From an uncultured Marvinbryantia sp. (GTDB lineage: Bacteria > Bacillota > Clostridia > Lachnospirales > Lachnospiraceae): 50,033 nt of DNA. The DNA lies in assembly GCA_934394985.1 (NCBI GenBank), contig CAKRRF010000020.1:1-50033 (forward strand), read 5' to 3'. Shown one piece after another: positions 40,980 through 50,029 of this stretch. The number at the start of each line of letters is the position of its first letter. The first letter of the stretch is position 1. The notes beneath the pieces are model-generated. The model was not told the DNA's origin. It saw only the letters and a program-made list of their open reading frames with translations, and searched no databases. The position numbers were made by a program, and so were the translations under genes.

Positions 40980-43013
40980 GTGTACGCTGTTTCGAAGCGT
41001 TTCTTGGAGGCCATTGATAGTAATGCCAGACGGTGTTACTGGACCGGAGATATTAAAACGAAAAATGGGAGAACCTATGAGTTCGCCAATGAGGATATAG
41101 TAAAGGGCAGCGGTTACATTACTCGCTCCTGCTGCGGAAGCAGTGAAATTGAGCTGGGTTCTGTTTATGCTGCAGAGCTGGGAATTACTTTGTATCTTGA
41201 TGTGGATCGTTACACTTTGGATGAAGCCAGGGTGCGACTTTTCTATCACTTGCAATATGAAGATGGTTCCGAAGAAGTGGTACCTATGGGTATTTTCGAA
41301 GTAAGTGAGGCCAATCGTAACATTAAGACGGTGGAGCTTAAGGCTTACGATTATATGCTTCGATTTGAAAAGAAGCTGAACCTGGAATCTTCCAGTGGTA
41401 CGCCATACAACTTCCTGAATGTAATCTGTAACACTTGCAAGGTTGAGCTGGGGCATACGCAAAGTGAGATTGATGCCATGACGAATGGAAGAGAGACGCT
41501 TGGTATTTATTCTGAAAATGATATAGAAACCTATCGAGATCTTTTATTTTATGTAGCGCAGGTACTTGGCTGCGTGTGTCAGATCAACCGAGAGGGAAAG
41601 CTGGTGCTTATTCCGTATGGAAAAACAGCAGTCCGGACGGTGGATCAGCGGCATCGATTTGATAGTTCTTACTCGGATTTCGTAACAAGATATACAGCTA
41701 TATCTTCTACGAACAAGATTACAGAGACTGCGGAGTATTATGCCCTGGATCCGGATGATGGTCTTACGATGAATTTGGGAGTAAATCCAATGCTGCAGTT
41801 TGGATTGAAAACCACAAGAGCCAGGCTATTGAATGCAATCCTGAAGGCAATATCCCTTGTTGAATATGTACCATTTGATAGTAATACCATAGGAAATCCA
41901 GCGCTGGATCCGATGGATTGCTTAATCTTTCGTGGCGGTCATGCGGATGAGACCAAGATTTCTTGCATTACGAGCATAACTTATAAAATCAATGGTAAGC
42001 AGGCTATGAAATGTGTCGGCAAGAATCCGAGACTGGCAGAGGCAAAGAGCAAGAATGATAAGAATATCACAGGACTCTTAAATCAGGTGGAAGAAAATAA
42101 AACGGTTGTATATGATTTTGTAAATGTGGAGCCGTATGAAATTTATGATAAATTTACGGAAGTCTTAGCCATAACATTTGTTTCAAAGGAATCGACTAGC
42201 GCCATGTTTTTGGCAGAGGTTCTTTTGGATGTGCAGGCTTATGAAACAACCAAGAAGATTTCAGGAAAGGCTGCGTATGAGGATACAGTAGAAGATCAGG
42301 AGCAGTCTCAGGAAAAGCAGGTGGATTTTTCTTTTGTAACAAAGACACATCCATACCTGGAGGTAATGTATAAAATCAATGGAGAAGAACTGGAGGATTT
42401 CCACCCGACACAAATCTTTCATGAAGGGAAACAGCTTGTAACCTTATTCTTGCCAATCAGCGCAGTGGAAGAAAATAGTGAGAATACCTTCACCATGTGG
42501 TTCAAGATGGAAGATGGATTTGCAAAAATTGGTGAAACACAGATTAGGGCAACACTGAGTGGCCAGGGCCTGGTAGCAGGTATTGGCGATTGGAATGGAC
42601 GAATCAGTGTTACGGATTCCTTCGAGAATATAGTAATCAAGTCGCATCGTATGCATGTGGAAGCATTTAATACAAGTGTGAGTGCTACTTTTCCTGGAAG
42701 GAAGGTATCTGGATTTTCACAGAGCTTTGGCAGAATTGAAATTGCGCAGCTTGATTTTGGATATGATCTTCTCAATGAGCGCGTTACCTGTGTTGAGGTG
42801 GTCCAGTCATTTACCATGAACAAGGATTATCCAGGAGAATATGTTCCTACGGAAATTGAGCTGAATGAAGATGGTGCATTCCATATGATCTGTGATTACA
42901 CCTACACTTCATCCCAGGAGGAGATTGCCTATGGACAGGTTCAGGTACTCACAGTAGATACCACAGGATTTGAAAGAGTAGAAAGTCAGGAGGTGACGGT
43001 ATGCGAATCATAG
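40980..43013 (+). CDS. Tail-tip/baseplate hub protein
   Basis: The 677-residue protein starts at GTG 40980 after GGAGGTGAGG. The first 250 residues (GDIKTKNGRTYEFANEDIVK, VPMGIFEVSEANRNIKTVEL, KAYDYMLRFEKKLNL, LFYVAQVLGCVCQINREGKL) resemble the hub domain of tail-associated proteins that plug the tail tube. The rest is beta-rich and probably makes the external tip. It overlaps the next gene by 13 nt. Confidence 0.78.
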   Translation: MYAVSKRFLEAIDSNARRCYWTGDIKTKNGRTYEFANEDIVKGSGYITRSCCGSSEIELGSVYAAELGITLYLDVDRYTLDEARVRLFYHLQYEDGSEEVVPMGIFEVSEANRNIKTVELKAYDYMLRFEKKLNLESSSGTPYNFLNVICNTCKVELGHTQSEIDAMTNGRETLGIYSENDIETYRDLLFYVAQVLGCVCQINREGKLVLIPYGKTAVRTVDQRHRFDSSYSDFVTRYTAISSTNKITETAEYYALDPDDGLTMNLGVNPMLQFGLKTTRARLLNAILKAISLVEYVPFDSNTIGNPALDPMDCLIFRGGHADETKISCITSITYKINGKQAMKCVGKNPRLAEAKSKNDKNITGLLNQVEENKTVVYDFVNVEPYEIYDKFTEVLAITFVSKESTSAMFLAEVLLDVQAYETTKKISGKAAYEDTVEDQEQSQEKQVDFSFVTKTHPYLEVMYKINGEELEDFHPTQIFHEGKQLVTLFLPISAVEENSENTFTMWFKMEDGFAKIGETQIRATLSGQGLVAGIGDWNGRISVTDSFENIVIKSHRMHVEAFNTSVSATFPGRKVSGFSQSFGRIEIAQLDFGYDLLNERVTCVEVVQSFTMNKDYPGEYVPTEIELNEDGAFHMICDYTYTSSQEEIAYGQVQVLTVDTTGFERVESQEVTVCES

Positions 43014-44332
43014 AAGATGAATACAACTGGAAAAGAGCAGCATCTGTTGTGATCACAACCGGTGAATCTCCGTTTACGGTAGAATTTGAAGAACCACTTA
43101 AGATTTATCGTATTCGTGGGGAAGGGAATATTTCCATATATGAAGATGAGGAGCTGTCAGAGAAAATATACTCTGGCAGTTTTCCATTTGAACCGGAAAT
43201 TCCTATTTGCTGTACCAGCCTTACCTTTGATGCAGAAGAGGGAAGCGAGATTACTCTGGTAGCTGAGACCGGTGTTGAAAAGACAGTACTGGATGCCTAT
43301 CTGGATACCACAGAGGGAATGACCTATATCAATAATGGGTACAACGATGATGGTACTTACTCGACTGCGGGACTTCCAGAGTTTTCGTATAACGGGATTG
43401 CAGCAAATACGCTTTATGTTTCTAGTAATCATTGGATTGGATTTGGCACCAATGCAGAGCAGCTTCAAATACTTCGTAGAGATGGGTGTTCAACTGCCAT
43501 ATATCGTCAGGAAGGCACCTGCGGAAATGGCGTGAAGTTCTTAAAAATCAGATTTGAAGGATACACCGTTTACAGTCAGAGGGTTGATTCCAATAGGCTG
43601 ATTTATGAGCTGTTTATTATGTCAAATAAGGATATGTTCCTGAATTTGATACGAACACCAACCAGCGGGAATACCGGAAATTCCAATCTGATCTGCAACG
43701 GAAAGACAATCCCACTTAACCTGGTAGATACAATCGGAGAAGGAGGAGGCACAATGCTAACCTTCTTTCACCTGGAAGATGCCGGGAAAGAGTGGAATCT
43801 TGTATATGATAATTACAAGGGAATTGATTATTATTCCTATGGATTTCTTGTAAAGGCTGGTGAAAGTTACTGTACCGTAAAAGAGGGTGAGCTGGTTCCA
43901 GTTACAGAGGAAAGGCCAACTGCAGCAGATTTTTATGAGTTTGGTGCAGAGGGAGTTCCAAGCAGTGAAATACTTATTGGAATTGATAGTCCCCAGGTTC
44001 TTTACTGGAAAGCTGGAGGGGATAGTGAGATTTTGAGGGATGTGGTGAAGGCCTATCCGTATCCAAAGATTATCCGGTCAGTGGTGGATATGAGCCATAT
44101 ATCCATTTTAGGAATATCTATGATCACCGCACAATACGCCGGTGATGTCAGAGTGAAATATTCCCTGGATAACGCGGAGACCTTTTCGGAAGAAATACCG
44201 CTAGAGGAATGGTTGAATATCGATGTAGAAGAATTGTGGGAAAGCCTTCCAGAAAATAAGAGGGTGATCCTACTTTTTGTTTTACACGATAATGCGACTA
44301 TTTACAGATTTAAGATAACCTATATCAATTAA
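43001..44332 (+). CDS. Unknown tail-tip protein
   Basis: The 443-residue beta-rich protein (SVVITTGESPFTVEFEEPLK, GLPEFSYNGIAANTLYVSSN, HWIGFGTNAEQLQILRRDG) is not one I recognise. It overlaps the hub gene and abuts the fibre-like gene, so it is almost certainly part of the tail tip. GGAGGTGACGGT precedes the start. The GIAANTLYVSSNHWIGFG segment resembles a repeat-fold jelly-roll edge. Confidence 0.7.
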   Translation: MRIIEDEYNWKRAASVVITTGESPFTVEFEEPLKIYRIRGEGNISIYEDEELSEKIYSGSFPFEPEIPICCTSLTFDAEEGSEITLVAETGVEKTVLDAYLDTTEGMTYINNGYNDDGTYSTAGLPEFSYNGIAANTLYVSSNHWIGFGTNAEQLQILRRDGCSTAIYRQEGTCGNGVKFLKIRFEGYTVYSQRVDSNRLIYELFIMSNKDMFLNLIRTPTSGNTGNSNLICNGKTIPLNLVDTIGEGGGTMLTFFHLEDAGKEWNLVYDNYKGIDYYSYGFLVKAGESYCTVKEGELVPVTEERPTAADFYEFGAEGVPSSEILIGIDSPQVLYWKAGGDSEILRDVVKAYPYPKIIRSVVDMSHISILGISMITAQYAGDVRVKYSLDNAETFSEEIPLEEWLNIDVEELWESLPENKRVILLFVLHDNATIYRFKITYIN

Positions 44333-44342
44333 GGAGGATATT

Positions 44343-45755
44343 ATGTTAAAAGGAAAAATGACAATCGAGCTTACCGATGTAAAATCCGGTGAGAAGAATG
44401 TGATTGAAGAAGAAAACATGGTAACAAATGCCCTAGCTAATATCTTTGCGCCGCTGGGACATTTGATGAATACAGATACCATTTACAACCAGTACAATTC
44501 GTATTATGCAAAGCTCCTGGGCGGCTTGCTTCTTTTTGATAATAATATCGAAGAAAATGCAGACCAGTTATTCCCTCCTGCAAATGCAAATCTGGTGGGA
44601 TGTGCTGTATATAACACACAGAATAATACAACTGGGAAAATGCGTGGTGGTTATAATCAGACGGAGAGTGAGTTTAATAGCAAGCAGAAGTATATGAAGT
44701 TTGTTTACGATTTCACGACCTCCCAGGCAAACGGAGTGATTTCTTGTGTGGCATTAACACACCAGATGGGAGGTTATACCAGCTATGGCTCCAGCGATGC
44801 AGTCAATAATAATGGTGTGAATTTAGCATTGACTCCATATAATAGTACCTTGCATTATGCGTATCCGAATTGCACCGGAGCTAGTACGGGTGATAAATAT
44901 TCAGGGTGTACGGTTGGAACAACAGAGTTATTGTTCTTGCTGGATCCAGATAATGATACAGCGTATTATTTTAAGATTAAGAGTGCAAATAAAATCACAA
45001 TTATCAAGAGAAGGATGTATCTGAAATCTGTATCAATCTTTGAAAATCCATACTCACAGAAGGCATTGATTGAGGAAACAGAGCTTGATGATTTGGCTAC
45101 GACGCTTGTTACAAACTATATTTCTTACAACTTTGATGTATCAAATAACTGTTTGTATATTTTTACGTGTTCAGCGTATTCCATCAAGCCGAATGAGTCA
45201 TGGCAGGTTACCAGGATAAAACTCAGTGATTACAGTATTCGCCAGTGGGTAATGACTAATACAACGAATGAGCAGATTTCGACCAATGGTACAAGATTTG
45301 CATTTGCAAACAATGGATTTGTGTATTTGAAGGGATATAACAGTCCCTATGAACTATATAAGTTCGAAATTGGAAATGCTGCCAATGTGGTAAAAATCAA
45401 GCGGAGTGGTATGTCTACTATTGATGGATGGCCGGTGTATGCTATTAACGGAAGAATTTACTATCAGTATTTCACAAATGATAGTAATCGTTCACATGTA
45501 TATGTTGTAAATGAAGAAACAAATGAGTGCTTAAAAACAGAAGCCTATTGCACATATACAAATAATAGTAATACGCCATGTTTCACACCGGTCCTTAATC
45601 ATCCGATGATACTTTATTGTAGTTATGGTAGTTGGAGCACAGGCCCATTTTTTATTCTGGCCAATTACCTGGCGACAATCAACAACTTGTCGGAATCGGT
45701 TACAAAGACCGCAGATAAGACGATGAAGATAACTTATACAATACAGGAGCAGTAA
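44343..45755 (+). CDS. Tail fibre-like protein
   Basis: The 470-residue protein starts MLKGKMTIELTDVKSGEKNV after AAGGAGG. It is rich in Asn, Tyr, Ser and Thr, with many short beta segments in a pattern like a beta-propeller (RFAFANNGFVYLKGYNSPYE, YAINGRIYYQYFTNDSNRSH). Last gene before lysis and so the best candidate for host recognition. Its high Asn/Tyr content and lower GC suggest that it has been exchanged between phages. Confidence 0.65.
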   Translation: MLKGKMTIELTDVKSGEKNVIEEENMVTNALANIFAPLGHLMNTDTIYNQYNSYYAKLLGGLLLFDNNIEENADQLFPPANANLVGCAVYNTQNNTTGKMRGGYNQTESEFNSKQKYMKFVYDFTTSQANGVISCVALTHQMGGYTSYGSSDAVNNNGVNLALTPYNSTLHYAYPNCTGASTGDKYSGCTVGTTELLFLLDPDNDTAYYFKIKSANKITIIKRRMYLKSVSIFENPYSQKALIEETELDDLATTLVTNYISYNFDVSNNCLYIFTCSAYSIKPNESWQVTRIKLSDYSIRQWVMTNTTNEQISTNGTRFAFANNGFVYLKGYNSPYELYKFEIGNAANVVKIKRSGMSTIDGWPVYAINGRIYYQYFTNDSNRSHVYVVNEETNECLKTEAYCTYTNNSNTPCFTPVLNHPMILYCSYGSWSTGPFFILANYLATINNLSESVTKTADKTMKITYTIQEQ

Positions 45756-45767
45756 CCTTGGAATCAG

Positions 45768-45798
45768 GCAGTTACCTATAAAGGGTAGCTGCTTTTTT
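45768..45798 (+). terminator. Terminator between tail and lysis genes
   Basis: GCAGTTACC (45768-45776) pairs with GGTAGCTGC (45784-45792), followed by TTTTTT. Confidence 0.85.
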
Positions 45799-45831
45799 CA
45801 TACAAAAATTTAGAAAAGGAGGCCTTTTATT

Positions 45832-46251
45832 ATGAAGGAATTTTGGAACATGATGCAGTTTGTCATCGCTGCGATTGGAGGATGGCTTGGATACTTTTTG
45901 GGAGGATGTGATGGTTTGCTATACGCATTATTGGCATTTGTTGTGATCGACTACATCACTGGTGTCATGTGCGCTATTGTGGATAAGAAATTATCCAGTG
46001 AGGTAGGCTTTCGCGGTATCTGCAAAAAAGTACTGATTTTCTTAATGGTTGGAATTGCCAATATCCTGGATGTGCATGTAATTGGAACAGGCTCTGTGCT
46101 TCGAACAGCAGCCGTTTTCTTTTATATCTCCAATGAGGGTGTGAGCTTATTAGAAAATGCTTCTCACCTGGGACTTCCGGTGCCAAAGAAAGTCAAAGAT
46201 GTATTAGAGCAACTGCATGATCGTGCAGAAGGTGAAGATAAGGAGGACTAG
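45832..46251 (+). CDS. Phage holin (holin family 4)
   Basis: The 139-residue protein has hydrophobic segments at about residues 8-42 (QFVIAAIGGWLGYFLGGCDG, LLYALLAFVVIDYITGVMCA) and 63-95 (VLIFLMVGIANILDVHVIGT, AAVFFYISNEGVSLLENA), ending in an acidic, hydrophilic tail. The DYITG and NEG-(V)SLLENA signatures mark the TcdE/phi-LC3-like holin family. It makes holes in the membrane to release the endolysin. Confidence 0.92.
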   Translation: MKEFWNMMQFVIAAIGGWLGYFLGGCDGLLYALLAFVVIDYITGVMCAIVDKKLSSEVGFRGICKKVLIFLMVGIANILDVHVIGTGSVLRTAAVFFYISNEGVSLLENASHLGLPVPKKVKDVLEQLHDRAEGEDKED

Positions 46252-46254
46252 ACT

Positions 46255-47211
46255 ATGAGTCAGAGATTTGGAATTGATGTGAGTCACTGGCAGGGAGATT
46301 TTGATTTTGCCAGGGCCAAGAATAAGGAAGGTGTAGAATTTGCTATTCTTAAGGCAGGTGGCGGTGATGCTGGACTTTATAAGGATAGCAAGTTTGAAAA
46401 CAATTATAAGAAGTGTGAGGCGGCAGGACTTCCGGTAGGAGCGTACTTCTATGGAGATGCCAGAAACGTAGCACAGGCAAAGAAAGAGGCAGAGTATTTT
46501 ATTTCAATCCTTTGTGGAAAGAAATATGAATACCCTGTCTTTTATGATGTAGAGGGAAAAATGATTACTCAGAATGATAAAGCGGGCCTTACTGAGATCG
46601 TGAAAACGTTTTGCCAGACGCTGGAAGCTGCTGGATACTGGGTTGGTATTTATTCTTCGGAGTCGTTCTTCAATAGTGAGATGAATGATAGTGAGCTTAC
46701 CAGATATAGCCACTGGGTAGCACGCTGGGGAAAGAGTAAGCCTGCTCCAAGAAGCGGAGCCGAGACACAGATGTGGCAGTTTGGTGGCGAAACCAATCTG
46801 CTTCGTAGTAATAAAATCAATGGTCAGACCTGCGATCAGGATTATTGCTATGTGGATTATCCTACTAAGATTAAAGCGGCAGGACTCAATGGCTATACAA
46901 AAAGCCAGGTATCAGAACCAGCGTCTGCAAAGAAAACTGCAGTAGAGATTGCAGATGAGGTCATTGCAGGTAAGTGGGGAAATGGTGAGGAGAGAAAGCA
47001 GCGTCTCACAGAAGCCGGATACAATTATGCTGAGATTCAGGATATTGTGAATGGCAAATGTGGAGTGACACCAAAGAAGACCGTAGATGAAATTGCCAGG
47101 GAAGTGATTTCTGGTAAATGGGGAAATGGAGACGAGCGCAAAAAGAAACTTGCTGTGGCTGGTTATGATTATGCTGCAGTTCAGGCAAGAGTGAATAAGC
47201 TGTTGTCATAG
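46255..47211 (+). CDS. Endolysin: GH25 muramidase with two CW_7 repeats
   Basis: The 318-residue protein starts with RFGIDVSHWQGDFDFARAKN, the GH25 lysozyme fold (catalytic acids in GIDVSHWQG and FYDVEGK). The C-terminus has two Cpl-7 (CW_7) cell-wall binding repeats: EIADEVIAGKWGNGEERKQR and EIAREVISGKWGNGDERKKK. It cleaves peptidoglycan. It is 3 nt after the holin stop, giving a holin-lysin lysis cassette. Confidence 0.95.
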   Translation: MSQRFGIDVSHWQGDFDFARAKNKEGVEFAILKAGGGDAGLYKDSKFENNYKKCEAAGLPVGAYFYGDARNVAQAKKEAEYFISILCGKKYEYPVFYDVEGKMITQNDKAGLTEIVKTFCQTLEAAGYWVGIYSSESFFNSEMNDSELTRYSHWVARWGKSKPAPRSGAETQMWQFGGETNLLRSNKINGQTCDQDYCYVDYPTKIKAAGLNGYTKSQVSEPASAKKTAVEIADEVIAGKWGNGEERKQRLTEAGYNYAEIQDIVNGKCGVTPKKTVDEIAREVISGKWGNGDERKKKLAVAGYDYAAVQARVNKLLS

Positions 47212-47219
47212 TAGAGGGG

Positions 47220-47252
47220 CCTGGGAGGAACAATCCTTCCGGGTTCTTTTTT
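47220..47252 (+). terminator. Terminator after the endolysin gene
   Basis: CCTGGGAGGA pairs with TCCTTCCGGG around a 4-nt loop (47220-47243), followed by TTCTTTTTTT. Confidence 0.85.
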
Positions 47253-47327
47253 TAACATTTTATTAGTTCGCGCAGACCAATAATAATGCCCTGGAAACCG
47301 TATAATTGCTTGACTATTAGAGCCGTT

Positions 47328-47361
47328 AGAGTGATATATAGACTACCCAAAAAGGAAGGAG
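47328..47361 (+). promoter_or_regulatory. Repeated leader, copy D, before the recombinases
   Basis: AGAGTGATATATAGACTACC then CAAAAAGGAAGGAG is a diverged copy of the leader in the amidoligase island. TTGACT occurs upstream at 47310-47315 region. It leads directly into the first serine recombinase. Confidence 0.5.
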
Positions 47362-47368
47362 AATTTGC

Positions 47369-48634
47369 ATGAAACTTAGGAAAATAGAACCTGTAAAACC
47401 TAAGCAGAACAAGCCGAGAGTATGTGCTTATGCCAGGGTATCAACGGACAGCTTAAAGCAAGGCGAGTCCTTTGAAAACCAGGTAAGCACCTATGAGCGA
47501 GTGATTAAGAGCAATCCAGGATATGAATATGCTGGTGTGTATGCGGATCAGGGAATGACCGGTAGAAGTGAGAATCGACCAGAGTTTCAAAGGATGATTG
47601 CTGATTGTAAGGCTGGAAAGATAGACCTTATTATTACAAAGTCAATTTCCAGATTTGCAAGAAATACCACCACAGTTCTTAAGTACACAAGAGAGCTGAA
47701 AGAAATTGACGTCGGGGTGCTTTTTGAGGAAAACAATATTAAAACACTTTCCTCGGAAGGAGAGCTGATGATGACGGTGCTTGCTTCCTTCGCACAGGAG
47801 GAAAGCCGCAGCATTAGTGAGAATAACAAATGGACTTTGAAAAAGAAGTTCGAGCGTGGAGAGGGAATGATAAACACAGCCCGATTCATGGGATACGATA
47901 AGGATGAGACCGGCGACCTGATTATTAACAAAGAGGAAGCCAAAACCGTAAGAAGAATATTTGAGATGTACATTTCCGGTATAGGGTGCCATAGAATTGC
48001 AAAAGCGCTGAATGAGGAAGGAGTTACTACGGTAACCGGAAGCGCCTGGCACGCAAGTACCATTAAGGGAATGCTTACAAATGAAAAATACAAAGGTGAT
48101 TTTCATATCCAGAAAACTTACATTCCGGAAGGAACACACCAATCCGTAAAGAATAATGGCCAGGTGCAAAGCTACTATGTAACAGAAGATCACCCGGCCA
48201 TTATTAGCGCAGAAGAATGGCAGCAGGCTCAGGAGCTTATGGAATATCACAGAAAGCAGAGAAACATTGGAAAAGGTGAAAAATACCAGAAACGATATCC
48301 AATGAGTGGAATGCTGGTGTGTCCATATTGCGGAAAAAGCCTGCGAAGAAGATATGTTTACAATCGAAAAGTTGAGTGGTTATGCGCCACTTATATTCAT
48401 AAAGGGAAAGAGGCCTGTAAGGGTATCCGGATAAGGGATACAGAACTTGCAGGTTTTTCTTTTTCGGAACCAATGGTAGTAGAGGAGGTAATGATAGATG
48501 GCGAGAAGCATTACGATTATACCAGCAAAAGAGCCTACGATGCTGGTGAACGGGCAGCAGATAGAATTGAAAAAGAAAGTCGCAGCGTACTGCCGCGTGT
48601 CAACGGACCAAGAAGAACAGTTATCAAGTTATGA
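47369..48634 (+). CDS. Large serine recombinase 1
   Basis: The 421-residue protein has a resolvase N-domain (RVCAYARVSTDSLKQGESFE, catalytic Ser at 25; KIDLIITKSISRFARNTTTV), a recombinase domain (EEAKTVRRIFEMYISGIGCH) and a zinc ribbon (LVCPYCGKSLRRRYVYN). It should catalyse integration or excision of the element by Ser-mediated strand exchange. Its last 137 nt overlap the start of the second recombinase in another frame. Confidence 0.93.
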   Translation: MKLRKIEPVKPKQNKPRVCAYARVSTDSLKQGESFENQVSTYERVIKSNPGYEYAGVYADQGMTGRSENRPEFQRMIADCKAGKIDLIITKSISRFARNTTTVLKYTRELKEIDVGVLFEENNIKTLSSEGELMMTVLASFAQEESRSISENNKWTLKKKFERGEGMINTARFMGYDKDETGDLIINKEEAKTVRRIFEMYISGIGCHRIAKALNEEGVTTVTGSAWHASTIKGMLTNEKYKGDFHIQKTYIPEGTHQSVKNNGQVQSYYVTEDHPAIISAEEWQQAQELMEYHRKQRNIGKGEKYQKRYPMSGMLVCPYCGKSLRRRYVYNRKVEWLCATYIHKGKEACKGIRIRDTELAGFSFSEPMVVEEVMIDGEKHYDYTSKRAYDAGERAADRIEKESRSVLPRVNGPRRTVIKL

Positions 48635-49904
48635 GAACCAGGTGAGATACTATACGGAAATCATAACAAGAAATCCTGATTATGAGCTAGCAGATATTTA
48701 TGCGGATGAAGGTATCTCCGGTACCAACACCAAAAAGCGTGATAATTTTAATAGGATGATTGAGGATTGTAGGGGTGGGAAGATAGACCTCATTATTACA
48801 AAGTCGATTTCCAGATTTGCAAGAAATACACTGGATTGCCTGAATTATGTAAGAGAGCTGAAGGACCTTGGAATTGGTATTATATTCGAAAAGGAAAATA
48901 TCAATACAATGGATGCCAAAGGAGAAGTGCTTCTTACGATTCTTTCTTCCCTGGCCCAGGACGAAAGCCGCAGCATTTCCGAGAACTGCACCTGGGGAAT
49001 ACGCAGACGCTTTGAGCAGGGCGAGCACAAAATGAGTACAAAACGCTTCTTAGGATATGATTATGACGAAGATGGAAAGCTCATTGTAAACAGAGCCCAG
49101 GCAAAGGTTGTGGTGAGGCTTTATGAGGAATTTTTATCCGGAAAGACGGTAGATTATATTGCAAGGATTTTTAGGAAGGAAAAGATAAAAAGCTGGGACG
49201 GAAAATGTAACTGGTTTGCCAGCACTTTGGATTCCATGCTTCGAAATGAGAAGTATATGGGAGACACCATTTTGCAGAAAAGTTATACTGCGGATTTCCT
49301 TTCTAAGAAGCGAGTCATGAATGATGGAACCATTCAGATGTATCACATCGAGGAAGATCACGAACCAATCATTGATGTTGAAACCTGGGAAGCAGTGCAG
49401 CAGGAGCTTGAACGCAGGCAGCGATTTTGTGAAGAACATCGTACAAACACTTATGCGGTCAATCCGGAAATAAATCCATTCTCAGGCAAAGTGGTGTGCG
49501 GAAATTGCAATAACCTTTATTCCAGGGTGAAATATACGACCAGGCAAGGAACAAAGATTGTTAAATGGCGCTGCGGTTCCACTAATAAGGCTGCCGGGCA
49601 CAGGGTATGCGCCTGCCCTTATATTTACGAAGAAGCACTTATGAAATTCTTTGTAATGAGCTGGAACCAGATCGTAGAAAACCAGAAAAGCTACAAAGAA
49701 GCCTGGGATGAAAACCTAAGAAGCGATGATCCACTGCTAAAGTATAAAACTAGACTTTTGATGCGGACAGCAGCAGAGGGACCAATTCAGAAATTTGACT
49801 CAGAGCTTATGCGAATGGTGATGGACATTATCACAGTGCACGAAGATGGCAGACTGCAGATAAGATTTTATGATGGAACAGAATTTGAGTTGGCAGCAGA
49901 ATAA
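48498..49904 (+). CDS. Large serine recombinase 2
   Basis: The 468-residue protein starts at ATG 48498 with GAGGAGGT upstream, within the end of recombinase 1. It has a catalytic Ser at 35 (AAYCRVSTDQEEQLSSYENQ), the resolvase core KIDLIITKSISRFARNTLDC, the recombinase domain and zinc ribbon (VVCGNCNNLYSRVKY). Two such enzymes in one unit suggest a heteromeric recombinase. It is the last gene of the prophage in this window. Confidence 0.93.
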   Translation: MARSITIIPAKEPTMLVNGQQIELKKKVAAYCRVSTDQEEQLSSYENQVRYYTEIITRNPDYELADIYADEGISGTNTKKRDNFNRMIEDCRGGKIDLIITKSISRFARNTLDCLNYVRELKDLGIGIIFEKENINTMDAKGEVLLTILSSLAQDESRSISENCTWGIRRRFEQGEHKMSTKRFLGYDYDEDGKLIVNRAQAKVVVRLYEEFLSGKTVDYIARIFRKEKIKSWDGKCNWFASTLDSMLRNEKYMGDTILQKSYTADFLSKKRVMNDGTIQMYHIEEDHEPIIDVETWEAVQQELERRQRFCEEHRTNTYAVNPEINPFSGKVVCGNCNNLYSRVKYTTRQGTKIVKWRCGSTNKAAGHRVCACPYIYEEALMKFFVMSWNQIVENQKSYKEAWDENLRSDDPLLKYKTRLLMRTAAEGPIQKFDSELMRMVMDIITVHEDGRLQIRFYDGTEFELAAE

Positions 49905-49960
49905 GGCAAAAGGGCCGGTAGGTGACACAGTGGGATTTGCTTACCGGCTTTTTGCCTTAT
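49901..49960 (+). terminator. Long inverted repeat / terminator at element end
   Basis: ATAAGGCAAAAGGGCCGGTA (49901-49920, including the recombinase stop) is near-perfectly inverted as TACCGGCTTTTTGCCTTAT (49942-49960), with a 21-nt loop. It can act as a terminator of the recombinase unit. Being at the end of the recombinase gene, it could also overlap the attachment site. Confidence 0.6.
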
Positions 49961-49970
49961 AAGAATAATG

Positions 49971-50029
49971 CTACATTTTAATACTACAAAATCATTGACA
50001 AAACAAAAATGTAGTAATAAAATGTAGTA
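49971..50029 (+). promoter_or_regulatory. Outward promoter with BlaI/MecI-like operator half-sites
   Basis: TTGACA (49995-50000), 17 nt, TAAAAT (50018-50023) is an excellent promoter pointing out of the window. TACTACA (49982-49988), TGTAGTA (50010-50016) and TGTAGTA (50023-50029) flank it. CTACATTTTAATACTACA (49971-49988) is the inverse of TGTAGTAATAAAATGTAG (50010-50027) at 17 of 18 positions. Confidence 0.65.

Larger units (their letters stand above)
8641..49960. mobile_element. Siphovirus-type prophage with serine recombinases
   Basis: Complete lysogeny, replication, packaging, head, tail, lysis and integration modules lie in a conventional order and most genes are co-directional. The right end is marked by the two serine recombinases. 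The left boundary is not certain: it is probably between the terminator at 8590 and the lysogeny block, but no duplicated att core was found by eye. No structural gene appears broken, so the prophage may be inducible. Confidence 0.75.
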
